From: Saccharothrix sp. NRRL B-16348
GTDB lineage: Bacteria > Actinomycetota > Actinomycetes > Mycobacteriales > Pseudonocardiaceae
Direction of reading: 5' to 3'
Assembly (NCBI RefSeq): GCF_001280085.1
Contig: NZ_LGED01000206.1
Location: 62,001 to 126,000 of the forward strand
DNA length: 64,000 nt
Below the pieces are notes generated by a model. The model did not search any database, was not told the DNA's origin, and worked only from the letters and a program-made list of their open reading frames with translations. Of the stretch, positions 52,101 to 60,070 are shown one piece after another (position 1 is the first letter of the stretch; each line of letters opens with the position of its first letter). Position numbers and translations under genes: made by a program.

Positions 52101-52529
52101 ATGAGGATCGCTGACGTGTTGCGCAACAAAGGTTCGGCCGTGGCCACGGTCGAGTCGAGAGCGTCGGTGGCGGAGCTCGTCGCCGCGCTGGCCGAGCACA
52201 ACGTGGGCGCGATGGTCGTGCTCGGGCCCGAGGGCATCGCCGGGATCGTGTCGGAACGCGACGTCGTGCGGAAGCTGCACGACCGGGGCGGCGAGCTGTT
52301 GGCCGCGCCGGTGGCGGAGATCATGACGAGCGAGGTGCTCACGTGCACGCCGCGGGATTCGGTCGACAGCCTCACGGTGCTGATGACCGAGCGGCGCATC
52401 CGGCACGTGCCGGTGGTCGACGACGGCGAGCTGGTCGGCATCGTCAGCATCGGCGACGTGGTGAAGAGCCGGATCAACCAGTTGCAGGAAGACCACGACC
52501 AGTTGACCGCGTACATCGTGCAGGGCTAG
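52101..52529 (+). CDS. Two-CBS-domain protein
   Basis: A 142-residue stand-alone CBS pair that should bind an adenine nucleotide. CBS1 covers about residues 5-60 (VAELVAALAEHNVGAMVVLGPEGIAGIVSERDVVRKL). CBS2 covers 72-130 (VDSLTVLMTERRIRHVPVVDDGELVGIVSIGDVVKSRI). Such proteins regulate partner enzymes or channels by energy state; no partner is evident. The ATG at 52101 follows GGAGG. An earlier in-frame ATG lies inside the upstream inverted repeat and is rejected. A bidirectional terminator follows. Confidence 0.9.
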   Translation: MRIADVLRNKGSAVATVESRASVAELVAALAEHNVGAMVVLGPEGIAGIVSERDVVRKLHDRGGELLAAPVAEIMTSEVLTCTPRDSVDSLTVLMTERRIRHVPVVDDGELVGIVSIGDVVKSRINQLQEDHDQLTAYIVQG

Positions 52530-52537
52530 CCACTGGT

Positions 52538-52565
52538 CGCGCGGGCGTCTTCCGGCGCCCGCGCG
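52538..52565. terminator. Bidirectional terminator between CBS and CGNR genes
   Basis: CGCGCGGGCG and CGCCCGCGCG form a perfect ten-base stem with an eight-base loop, between the converging stop codons at 52529 and 52575. Confidence 0.8.
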
Positions 52566-52574
52566 GTCGGGCCG

Positions 52575-53099
52575 TCAGGTGTCGCGGTGGTAGTGCCTGC
52601 TGACCCTGGCCCTGTTGCCGCACGACGGTTTGCACCACTCCTGCCGCGGGTGGGCCTTGACGAAGTACCGGATGCACCGGGGCGCGGGACAGGCGCGCAG
52701 GTCCGCCCGCGTGCCGCCGGCCAGGAACTCGATCGCCGCCGTCGCCAGCGTCGCCAGCAGGCGGTCGCCGTCGTCGGCCGAGTCCACGTAGCGCATCCTC
52801 GGCTGCTCGTCCCACTCCAACCGCGCCGCCCGCGGCACCCGCGCGGCGGCCTCGTTGACGATCCGCAGCGCGCGTTCGACGTCCATCAGGTGCGGCGTGT
52901 CCAAGCGTTCGTGGGCCCGCGTCGCGTGCGCGAACAGCGACCGCACGGCCCAGCGCAGTTCGACCGCCCGCGCCCGCAACGCCTCGTCCGCCCGCACACC
53001 GGCCCACGCGGTGAAGCCCTCCGGCGTGGCCAGGTCGTCCGTGAGCCCGCCGTGCCCGTCGTGCCGGACCGTGCTCGCGAACTCCAACGCCAGTGCCAC
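52575..53099 (-). CDS. ABATE/CGNR zinc-finger regulator
   Basis: A 174-residue protein with an N-terminal ABATE domain (LALEFASTVRHDGHGG, then AWAGVRADEALRARAVELRWAVRSL) and a C-terminal CGNR treble-clef finger (CPAPRCIRYFVKAHPRQEWCKPSCGNRARVSRHY), where four cysteines bind zinc and CGNR names the family. These are presumed DNA-binding stress regulators. It is divergent from the mycothiol-dependent enzyme gene, with an inverted repeat in the 61-base gap that may be its operator. Confidence 0.9.
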   Translation of the reverse strand: MALALEFASTVRHDGHGGLTDDLATPEGFTAWAGVRADEALRARAVELRWAVRSLFAHATRAHERLDTPHLMDVERALRIVNEAAARVPRAARLEWDEQPRMRYVDSADDGDRLLATLATAAIEFLAGGTRADLRACPAPRCIRYFVKAHPRQEWCKPSCGNRARVSRHYHRDT

Positions 53100-53122
53100 C
53101 CGGGCGAGTCTAGTGATAGGTT

Positions 53123-53153
53123 CCTAATGGGTTTGAGCTGTCTATCCATTAGG
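53123..53153. promoter_or_regulatory. Operator candidate between CGNR and mycothiol-enzyme genes
   Basis: CCTAATGG and CCATTAGG are perfect inverted copies fifteen bases apart. An outer GATAG (53115-53119) is inverted in CTATC (53142-53146). The dyad is unusually AT-rich for this genome and sits in a short divergent promoter. Confidence 0.6.
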
Positions 53154-53160
53154 GGGAGTT

Positions 53161-53811
53161 GTGACGATCCAGGAGCAGGCGCTGGACGCCCACCGCAGGC
53201 TGGCCGCCGCGATCGAGGACCTCACCGACGAGCAGGTGGCGCGACCGTCGGTGCTGCCCGGCTGGACGCGCGGCCACGTGCTGGCGCACCTGGCGAACGT
53301 CACCGTCGCGCTGGCGGGCCAAGCCGAGCACGAGGGCACGAAGGTCCAGCCCTACCCCGGCGGGCGGGCCGAACGGGACGCCGCGATCGAGGCCGACGCC
53401 GGGCGTTCCGCGGCGGAGCACCGGGCCGCGATCGCCGACGCGGCCGCCCGGCTCGCCAAGGCCTGGGAGAACGTCCGCGACTGGGACACCCCCGTCTTCT
53501 ACCGCGACGGCACGCTCACCGGCACGGCCTACGGGGTCTGGCGCGAGGCCGAGATCCACCTCCGCGACCTCGACCTCGGCCCCGTCACGTGGTCGCCCGA
53601 GTTCTGCGACCACGCCGTCGACTTCCTGTCCGCGCGGGTGCCCGACGGCATCCGGCTCACCCTCCAGGCGCCGGAACGCCGGTGGACCGTCGGCGAGGGC
53701 GAGGAGGTCACGTTGACCGGCTCGCGCACCGACCTGATCGCGTGGCTCGCGGGCCGTGAGCCGGACGGGCCGATCACCGGCGAGGCACCCGAGCTGAAGC
53801 CCTGGCCGTGA
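53161..53811 (+). CDS. Maleylpyruvate isomerase-family mycothiol-dependent enzyme
   Basis: A 216-residue DinB-fold protein of the mycothiol-dependent maleylpyruvate isomerase family. It opens with ALDAHRRLAAAIEDLTDEQVARPSVLPGWTRGHVLAHLA, whose His is one of three metal ligands. EAEIHLRDLDLG supplies the second His and CDHAVDFLSARV the third. These enzymes transfer or isomerise with mycothiol, the actinobacterial thiol. The substrate is unknown. The start is GTG at 53161, divergent from the CGNR regulator. Confidence 0.88.
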   Translation: MTIQEQALDAHRRLAAAIEDLTDEQVARPSVLPGWTRGHVLAHLANVTVALAGQAEHEGTKVQPYPGGRAERDAAIEADAGRSAAEHRAAIADAAARLAKAWENVRDWDTPVFYRDGTLTGTAYGVWREAEIHLRDLDLGPVTWSPEFCDHAVDFLSARVPDGIRLTLQAPERRWTVGEGEEVTLTGSRTDLIAWLAGREPDGPITGEAPELKPWP

Positions 53812-53865
53812 CCGGGCGGACCCCGGTCCCTGTCACACCTCGGCGGCGTCCGTCGTCCGAGGGGC

Positions 53866-54288
53866 ATGAGATTCCTCCGGATCGGACTGTGGTTCCTGGC
53901 CGCCGCGCAGGCGGGCGTCGGCGGCTGGGCGTTGCTCGCGCCGCAGGGCTTCTACGACGGCTTCCCGGCGCCCGGTCACCACTGGGTGGCGATGTTCCCG
54001 CCGTTCAACGAGCACCTGCTGCGTGATTTCGGCAGCCTCAACCTGGCGTTCGCGGTCGCGTTGGCGTTCGCCGCGACCAATCTGCTCCTGGCGCGCGCAA
54101 TCCTGGTGTCGTACCTGGTGTTCGCGGTGCCGCACCTGGTGTTCCACCTCGGGCACCTCGACCACATGCCGGTGGTCGACCAGGTCGGCAACGTGGTGAC
54201 GCTCGCCCTCGCGGTGGTCCTGCCGATCGTGCTGCTGGTAGTCGACGCCCGACGCCCGGCTGCTGCTCCGCGCCCGCAAGGCGGCTAA
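53866..54288 (+). CDS. Four-helix membrane protein
   Basis: A 140-residue integral membrane protein of unknown function, similar in layout to small DoxX/DUF4345-like proteins. Helices are IGLWFLAAAQAGVGGWALL, LNLAFAVALAFAATNLLL, AILVSYLVFAVPHLVFHL and VVTLALAVVLPIVLLVV. Between helices 1 and 2 lies a conserved-looking loop (FYDGFPAPGHHWVAMFPPFNEHLLRDFG). Histidines near helix ends (HHW, HLVFHLGHLDH) could bind metal or haem. It is followed after nine bases by the DUF3500 gene. Confidence 0.65.
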   Translation: MRFLRIGLWFLAAAQAGVGGWALLAPQGFYDGFPAPGHHWVAMFPPFNEHLLRDFGSLNLAFAVALAFAATNLLLARAILVSYLVFAVPHLVFHLGHLDHMPVVDQVGNVVTLALAVVLPIVLLVVDARRPAAAPRPQGG

Positions 54289-54297
54289 GTTCGAGTG

Positions 54298-55233
54298 ATG
54301 CTGCACGAGATCGCCGAAGCCACCAGGGGCTTCCTCGACCTGCTGGACGACAGGCAGCGGACGGCGGCGGTGCGGGACGTGGGCGACGACGACCTGCGCA
54401 CGCGGTGGGCCTACACGCCGGGGCCGCGGCCGGGCGTCGGCTACGGCGAGCTGAGCCGTGACCAGCGCAAAGCCGTGCACCGGCTGCTGGCGTGCGTGCT
54501 CAGCCCGCACGCCTACGCGCAGGCCACCGCGATCATGGCGCTGGAGGACGTGCTGGACGACCGCGAAGGCGGCACCCGGGACCGGCACCAGGGCGACTAC
54601 CGGACCGTGCTGCTCGGCGAGCCCGGTGACGAGCCGTGGGGCTGGCGGGTCGAGGGCCACCACCTGTCGTTGAGCGTGGTCGTGGCCGACGGACGCGTGT
54701 CGGCGACACCGTTCTTCTTCGGCGCCCACCCGGCCCGCACCACGTACCGGGGCCGCACGGTGCTCCAACCGCTGCGGCTGGAGGAGGAGTTGGCGCGCGA
54801 GCTGCTGGACCGGATGGGGCGCACGGCACGCGGGCTGGCCGTGGTCGCCGACACGCCGCCGCCGGACCTGAAGACCGGCAACGCGCGCCGGATCGGCGAC
54901 CTCGAGCCGGTCGGCGTCACGCCCGCGCAGCTCGACCGGCCGGCCCGGGGGCTGCTCGTCGGGCTGGTGCGGTACTACCTCGACCGGCTCACCGGCGACC
55001 TGGCCGACGAGGAGTTCGACGCGCTGGAGCCGGACCGGCTGCACTTCTCGTGGGAGGGTTCGGACAAGCGCGGCGAGGGGCACTACTACCGGATCCAGGG
55101 GCCGGAACTGCTGATCGAGTACGACAACACGGACAACGACGCCAACCACGCGCACTCGGTGTGGCGGCGGCGGTCCGGCGACTTCGGCGAGGACCTCCTG
55201 GCGGCGCACCGCGCCTCGGTGAGGCACGAGTGA
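54298..55233 (+). CDS. DUF3500 family protein
   Basis: A 311-residue soluble protein. Segments typical of DUF3500 are ATRGFLDLLDDRQRTAAV near the N-terminus, WAYTPGPRPGVGYGELSRDQRKAVHRLL, HHLSLSVVVADGRVSATPFFFGAHPA, and near the C-terminus HYYRIQGPELLIEYDNTDNDANHAHSVWR with His and Asp residues that could bind metal. Biochemical role is unknown. Its stop overlaps the endonuclease V start (GTGA), so the two are co-translated. Start is ATG at 54298, or GTG at 54295. Confidence 0.85.
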   Translation: MLHEIAEATRGFLDLLDDRQRTAAVRDVGDDDLRTRWAYTPGPRPGVGYGELSRDQRKAVHRLLACVLSPHAYAQATAIMALEDVLDDREGGTRDRHQGDYRTVLLGEPGDEPWGWRVEGHHLSLSVVVADGRVSATPFFFGAHPARTTYRGRTVLQPLRLEEELARELLDRMGRTARGLAVVADTPPPDLKTGNARRIGDLEPVGVTPAQLDRPARGLLVGLVRYYLDRLTGDLADEEFDALEPDRLHFSWEGSDKRGEGHYYRIQGPELLIEYDNTDNDANHAHSVWRRRSGDFGEDLLAAHRASVRHE

Positions 55234-55862
55234 CGCCCGAAGAGGCGATCGCCGAGCAGGAGCGGCTGCGGCCGTCGGTGTCGGCGGTGACGGACCCCGG
55301 GCTGGTGGTGCGGCACGTCGCCGGGCTCGACGTGTCCTACGCCGACGACGACCGGCTGGCCGCGGCGATCGTGGTGCTGGAGGCCGGGTCGTTGCGGACG
55401 GTCGACTCCGCCGTGGTGACGGGCAAGGCGGACTTCCCGTACGTGCCCGGCCTGTTCGCGTTCCGGGAGCTGCCGTCGTTGCTGGAGGCGATGGAGCGGC
55501 TGACCGTGACGCCGGACCTCCTGGTGTGCGACGGGCAGGGGTTGGCGCACCCGCGGCGGTTCGGGCTGGCCTGCCACCTCGGGGTGGTGACCGGCCTGCC
55601 GAGCGTCGGCGTGGCCAAGACGCCGATGGGCCGGTTCGACATGCCGGACGACGTGCGGGGGTCGCACACGGACCTCGTGGACGACGGCGAGGTCGTGGGG
55701 CGGGCGTTGCGGACGAGGGAAGGCGTGAAGCCGGTGTTCGTGTCCGTCGGTCACCGCATCGACCTCGACCGGGCGTGCGCCGAGGTGCTGCGGCTGTGCG
55801 TGACGCGGCAGCCGGAGACGACCCGGCGTGCGGACGCGTTGGGCCGGGCTCAGCTCAGGTAG
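55230..55862 (+). CDS. nfi: Endonuclease V
   Basis: Endonuclease V nicks DNA one base 3' to deoxyinosine (and RNA inosine), starting repair of deaminated adenine. The 210-residue protein has the catalytic acids in place: AGLDVSYADD (first Asp), FAFRELPSLLEAME (Glu) and LLVCDGQGLAHPRRFGLACHLGV (second Asp with following His). GVAKTPMGRF carries the catalytic Lys. The GTG start overlaps the DUF3500 stop by four bases. The 3' end overlaps the converging GH4 gene by 13 bases. Confidence 0.95.
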   Translation: MTPEEAIAEQERLRPSVSAVTDPGLVVRHVAGLDVSYADDDRLAAAIVVLEAGSLRTVDSAVVTGKADFPYVPGLFAFRELPSLLEAMERLTVTPDLLVCDGQGLAHPRRFGLACHLGVVTGLPSVGVAKTPMGRFDMPDDVRGSHTDLVDDGEVVGRALRTREGVKPVFVSVGHRIDLDRACAEVLRLCVTRQPETTRRADALGRAQLR

Positions 55863-57070
55863 GCCAGCTCCGGGTGCCGGCGGACGTAGGTGTCCAGCAG
55901 GCTCTTGGCGGTGGCGACCGAGTCGACCAGCGGGTGCAGGGCGAACGCCTTGAGCGCGGCCGGGCGCGTGCCCTCCATGACCAGTCGGTCCACGGCTTTG
56001 ACGGACGTGACGAGGCCCGCGGCGTGGTTGGGCAGCGGGCTCACCGGCAGGGGGCGCGCGCCCGTCGCGTCCACTTCGCACGGCACCTCGACGATCGCGT
56101 CGTCGTCCAAGGTGGACAGTGTGGAGTTGTTGGGCACGTTGAGGATCAGCGTCGCCGTCTCGTTGTCCGCGATGGCCCGCATGAGCGCCATGGCCACGTG
56201 CTCGTAGCCGCCGCCCTCAAGGCTGTCGCGTTCACGCTCTTGAGCCATGTACGTCGCTTCACGCTCCAGCCGCGTGGTCTCCCAGTCCACGTCGCCGTCG
56301 TAGAAGCGTTGTTGTTGGTTGAGCAGGAAAGCACCGCGGTTGTCGCCCAAGGCCTCACGCGTCGAGTAGTAGTAGTGCAGGTATTCGTTGGGGATCACGC
56401 CCAACGCGCGCAACCACTCCGCGCCGAACATCCGGCCTTCCTCGAAACCGGTCAACGCCCCGTCGTCGGCCAGCAGGGTGGGCAGCAGGTTCTCCGTGCC
56501 CAGGTAGACGCCCTGCAACCAGCCGAGGTGGTTCAGGCCCGCGTAGTCGAACGTCGGGTTCTCCACGTCGAGCGCCTTGGCGACGCGGCGGCACAGGCCC
56601 AGCGGCGAGTCGCAGATGCCGATCACGCGGTCGCCCAGGTGGCGGGCCATGGTCTCGGTGATCAGCCCGGCCGGGTTGGTGAAGTTGACGACCCAGGCGT
56701 GCGGCGCGAGTTCGGCGATGCGCCGGGCGATCGCGTCCGCCACCGGCACGGTGCGCAGCCCGTACGCGATGCCGCCCGCCCCGACGGTCTCCTGCCCGAG
56801 GACGCCGTGCGCGTGCGCCACCTCCTCGTCGATCGCGCGCCCGGCCAGGCCGCCGACCCGGATCGCGGAGAACACTAAGTCCGCGCCGCGCAACGCCTCG
56901 TCCAGGTCCGTGGTGGCGGTGACCGGCGGGCCGTCGCGCAGCACGTGGCGGATCGCGTTCAGCCGGTGCGCGTCCACGTCGTGCAGCACGAGTTCGGTGA
57001 TGTGCTCGTCCAGCGCCTTGTGCACGAGCGGCACGCGGAAGCCGCCGCCGCCCAGGATGACCAGCCTCAT
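55850..57070 (-). CDS. Glycoside hydrolase family 4 (6-phospho-beta-glucosidase-like)
   Basis: GH4 enzymes hydrolyse phosphorylated or plain glycosides by an NAD- and Mn-dependent oxidation/elimination route. The 406-residue protein has an NAD fold MRLVILGGGGFRVPLV, then NFTNPAGLITE and CDSPLGLCRRV (the family Cys and Pro, metal site). GLNHLGWLQGVYLG carries the second metal ligand His, and YYYSTREAL follows. The NHLGW form fits 6-phospho-beta-glucosidases. The ATG overlaps the LysR stop (ATGA). No PTS gene is nearby, so the substrate is uncertain. Confidence 0.9.
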   Translation of the reverse strand: MRLVILGGGGFRVPLVHKALDEHITELVLHDVDAHRLNAIRHVLRDGPPVTATTDLDEALRGADLVFSAIRVGGLAGRAIDEEVAHAHGVLGQETVGAGGIAYGLRTVPVADAIARRIAELAPHAWVVNFTNPAGLITETMARHLGDRVIGICDSPLGLCRRVAKALDVENPTFDYAGLNHLGWLQGVYLGTENLLPTLLADDGALTGFEEGRMFGAEWLRALGVIPNEYLHYYYSTREALGDNRGAFLLNQQQRFYDGDVDWETTRLEREATYMAQERERDSLEGGGYEHVAMALMRAIADNETATLILNVPNNSTLSTLDDDAIVEVPCEVDATGARPLPVSPLPNHAAGLVTSVKAVDRLVMEGTRPAALKAFALHPLVDSVATAKSLLDTYVRRHPELAYLS

Positions 57071-57933
57071 GCGTCCCATCCTGCCTCGGCGAGCAGCGTC
57101 ACGAAGGCCGACGCGAGCGGATCGGGCGTTTTGTGCCCGTACGCGACCAGGGTCCGCCGCACGGGCGGGTCGGTGCGCAGGACCGTGCCGTCGAACGTCT
57201 CCGGCACGATGTTGCGCGGCACGAGCGCGGGACCCAGCCCGGACGCGGCCAGCACGGGCGCCGCCGCGGTCTGCTCGGTGCGCACGGCCGCGCCCGGTTG
57301 GAAGCCGCGGGCCGCGCACTCCGCGTCGACCAGGTCGGCCAGGCCGTTGCCCGGCGCGTAGTGCACCCACCCGACGTCGGCGAGCGCACGCAGGTCGATC
57401 GGCTCGCGGTGGTGCGTGTCGGGCGGCAGGACGATCACGAACTCCTCCACGCCGAGCCGCTGCTGGAAGCCGACCCAGTTCACCGGCTCGGGACCGAGGG
57501 CGACGTCGGCCTGCCCGTCGGCCATGGCCTCCCGCAGTTCGTCGGCGTGGCGGTGCTCGAACAGGCGGATCCGCACGTCCGGGTGCTCCGCGCGCCACCG
57601 CCGGAGCACGGCGGGCAGCACGCCGAGGGTGAGCGAGTAGAGCGTGGCCACGCGCAGTTCGCCGCACTCCACGCCCGCCGTGCGTCGTGCGGCGGTGAGC
57701 GCGCGCTCCGCCTCGTCCAAGGCGGCACGGGCGTGGGGGAGCCAGGCGCGACCGGCGGGCGTGAGGCGGACGGCGCGGGGCAGTCGGTCGAGCAGCCGGG
57801 CGCCCACGGTGCGTTCCAGGGCGAGGATCTGGTGCGAGAGGGCGGGCTGGGTGACGTGCAGCAACTCGGCGGCGCGGGTGAACGACCCCTCGTCCACGAC
57901 CGTGATCAAGTATTCGAACTGCCTCAACGTCAT
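57067..57933 (-). CDS. LysR-family transcriptional regulator
   Basis: A 288-residue LysR regulator. The N-terminal winged HTH is MTLRQFEYLITVVDEGSFTRAAELLHVTQPALSHQI. The C-terminal effector domain starts ELRVATLYSLTLGVLPAVL. It is divergent from the esterase/MFS operon with 71 bases between, which contains GTTC-N6-GAAC at 57949-57962, a possible binding dyad. It is also co-translated with the GH4 gene, so it may control either unit; divergent placement favours the esterase side. Confidence 0.92.
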   Translation of the reverse strand: MTLRQFEYLITVVDEGSFTRAAELLHVTQPALSHQILALERTVGARLLDRLPRAVRLTPAGRAWLPHARAALDEAERALTAARRTAGVECGELRVATLYSLTLGVLPAVLRRWRAEHPDVRIRLFEHRHADELREAMADGQADVALGPEPVNWVGFQQRLGVEEFVIVLPPDTHHREPIDLRALADVGWVHYAPGNGLADLVDAECAARGFQPGAAVRTEQTAAAPVLAASGLGPALVPRNIVPETFDGTVLRTDPPVRRTLVAYGHKTPDPLASAFVTLLAEAGWDA

Positions 57934-58004
57934 GAATTCAGCTTATGCGTTCCAGAAAGAACATGCCTTGGACTTATCACAGCAGGTCATCGGATGATCG
58001 GTCC

Positions 58005-58907
58005 ATGTCATTGAACGAACAGGCCCGCGCGGTGCTGGAGAAGCTCGCGGGCGCGCCCGCGCTGGAGGAGCTGACCGTCGTCGAGGCACGCCAGGCGCAG
58101 TGGGGGTTCCTGGCGTTCCAGGGCCCGCCGGAGCCGGTGGCGCACGTCGCGCACTTCTTCGTGCCCGGGCCGACGGCCGACCTGCCCGCGCGGATCTACT
58201 ACCCCGAGGGCGACGGGCCGTTCCCGGCGATCGTGTTCCTGCACGGCAGCGGCTGGGTGACGTGCAACCTCGACCTCTACGACGTGGCGCTGCGCGCGTT
58301 GGCCGCCACCACCGGGCACGCGGTCTTCGCGGTGAACTACCAGAAGGCGCCCGAGCACCCGTTCCCCGTGCCGCTGGACGACTCGTACGCGGCCACCGCG
58401 TGGCTGTTCGAGCACGCGGCGTCGGTGGACGTCGACCCGGCGCGGATCGGGGTCATGGGCGACAGCGCGGGCGGCAACCTCGCCGCCGCGGTGGCGCTGA
58501 AGGCACGCGGCACGCTCGACCTCGCGTTCCAGGTGCTGGTGGTGCCGGCGCTGGACGTCGACTTCACCACGCGGTCCTACGTGGACCACGCGACGGGCTA
58601 CGCGTTGTCGACCGGGACGATGCGGTGGTTCTGGTCGCACTACCTCGGCTCGACCCCGGTCTCGGACCTCGCGGCGCCGTTGCGGGCGTCGGTGGACGGG
58701 CTGCCGCCCGCGTTCGTGGCCATCGCCGGGCACGACCCGGTGCGCGACGACGGCGAGCGGTACGCGGCGAGGTTGGCGGCGGCCGGCGTGCCGGTGCGGC
58801 TGCGGGAGTTCGAGGGCACGATTCACCCGTTCGTGTTGATGGACGGCGTGCTCGACGAGTACCGCGTGCTGCTGGGCGAACTGCGGACCTGGCTGGGTGC
58901 CCGGTGA
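58005..58907 (+). CDS. HSL-type alpha/beta hydrolase (esterase)
   Basis: A 300-residue esterase of the hormone-sensitive lipase group (alpha/beta hydrolase-3). The oxyanion motif is FLHGSGWV (the HGGG box in variant form HGSG). The nucleophile is in GVMGDSAGGNLAAA. The acid is likely in GHDPVRDDGERYA and the His in GTIHPFVLMDG. The ATG at 58005 (MSLNEQAR) gives the usual cap length; upstream starts extend into the LysR promoter. The MFS gene overlaps its stop, so product export is plausible. Confidence 0.9.
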   Translation: MSLNEQARAVLEKLAGAPALEELTVVEARQAQWGFLAFQGPPEPVAHVAHFFVPGPTADLPARIYYPEGDGPFPAIVFLHGSGWVTCNLDLYDVALRALAATTGHAVFAVNYQKAPEHPFPVPLDDSYAATAWLFEHAASVDVDPARIGVMGDSAGGNLAAAVALKARGTLDLAFQVLVVPALDVDFTTRSYVDHATGYALSTGTMRWFWSHYLGSTPVSDLAAPLRASVDGLPPAFVAIAGHDPVRDDGERYAARLAAAGVPVRLREFEGTIHPFVLMDGVLDEYRVLLGELRTWLGAR

Positions 58908-60070
58908 TGCCGCCCGCGTTGCTCGCGCTGGCCGTGGGCGCGTTCGGCATCGGGACCACGGAGTTCGTGATCGTGGGCCTGTTGCCGCAGGTGGCGGGCG
59001 ATCTCGGGGTCTCGATCCCGTCCGCCGGGCTGCTCGTCTCCGGCTACGCGCTGAGCGTCGTGGTCGGCGCGCCGCTGATCACGGCGGGCGGGTCGCGGCT
59101 GCCGCGCAAGCAGTTGCTGATCGGCCTCATGGCGTTGTTCGTCCTGGGCAACCTGGTGTGCGCGGTCGCCGACGACTACGCGTTGCTGATGGTGGGACGG
59201 GTCGTCGCCGCGCTGTGCCACGGCGCGTTCTTCGGCGTGGGGTCGGTGGTGGCGGCCGGGCTGGTCGCGCCCGACCGGCGGGCGCGGGCGATCGCGCTGA
59301 TGTTCACCGGGCTGACCGCGGCGAACGTGCTCGGGGTGCCGGCGGGCACCGCGCTGGGGCAGGAGTTCGGGTGGCGGTCGACGTTCTGGGCGGTGACCGC
59401 GCTGGGCGTGGTCGGGCTGGTGGGGATCGTGGCGCTGGTGCCGCCGCAGCCGCCGTCGACCGGGCTGCGCGGCGAGCTGGCGGTGTTCCGGCGGCCGGGG
59501 GTGTGGCTGGCGCTGGTGACGACGGCGCTCGGGTTCGGCGCGGTGTTCGCGTCGTTCACCTACGTCGCGCCGATGATGACGGAGGTGGCCGGGTTCTCGC
59601 CGGGCGCGGTGACGTGGCTGCTGGTGCTGTTCGGGGTCGGGCTGTTCGTGGGCAACGTGCTCGGCGGGCGTGCGGCGGACCGTCGCCTGATGCCCAGCCT
59701 GTACGCGTTCCTGGGCGCGCTCGCGGTGGTGCTGGCGGTGTTCGCGTTCACCGCGCAGTGGGCCGTGCCGGCGGCGGTCACGATCGCGGTGTTCGGCGTG
59801 TTCGGGTTCGCGACCGTGGCGCCGTTGCAGGCCAGGGTGTTGGAGCAGGCGTCGGGCGCGCCCGCGCTGGCGTCGGCGGCGAACATCGCCGCGTTCAACC
59901 TCGGCAACGCGGCGGGCGCGTGGCTGGGCGGCGCGGCGATCGACGCCGGGTTCGGCTACACCGCGCCCAACTGGGTGGGCGCGGTGATTGCGCTGGCCGC
60001 GCTCGGCGTGGCGGTGGCCGGCGGTGTCAGTGACCGAGCGCGTCGATCTCGGCCAGCAGTGACCGCTTGA
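58907..60070 (+). CDS. MFS transporter (DHA1, AraJ-like)
   Basis: A 387-residue transporter opening LALAVGAFGIGTTEFVIVGLLPQVAGDLGVSIPSAG, the same group signature as the pump at 12306 though the two are clearly diverged. ASAANIAAFNLGNAAGAWLGG near the C-terminus is also typical of the group. Start: the ATG overlaps the esterase TGA; a GTG one codon earlier is possible. The last 44 bases overlap the converging adenosine deaminase gene and encode an Arg-rich tail. Confidence 0.88.
   Translation: MPPALLALAVGAFGIGTTEFVIVGLLPQVAGDLGVSIPSAGLLVSGYALSVVVGAPLITAGGSRLPRKQLLIGLMALFVLGNLVCAVADDYALLMVGRVVAALCHGAFFGVGSVVAAGLVAPDRRARAIALMFTGLTAANVLGVPAGTALGQEFGWRSTFWAVTALGVVGLVGIVALVPPQPPSTGLRGELAVFRRPGVWLALVTTALGFGAVFASFTYVAPMMTEVAGFSPGAVTWLLVLFGVGLFVGNVLGGRAADRRLMPSLYAFLGALAVVLAVFAFTAQWAVPAAVTIAVFGVFGFATVAPLQARVLEQASGAPALASAANIAAFNLGNAAGAWLGGAAIDAGFGYTAPNWVGAVIALAALGVAVAGGVSDRARRSRPAVTA

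Noticed and set aside
57949..57962. GTTC-N6-GAAC as a firm LysR operator
   Set aside because: The half-sites are only four bases and do not fit the T-N11-A LysR pattern well, so it is mentioned in the LysR entry but not listed as a feature.
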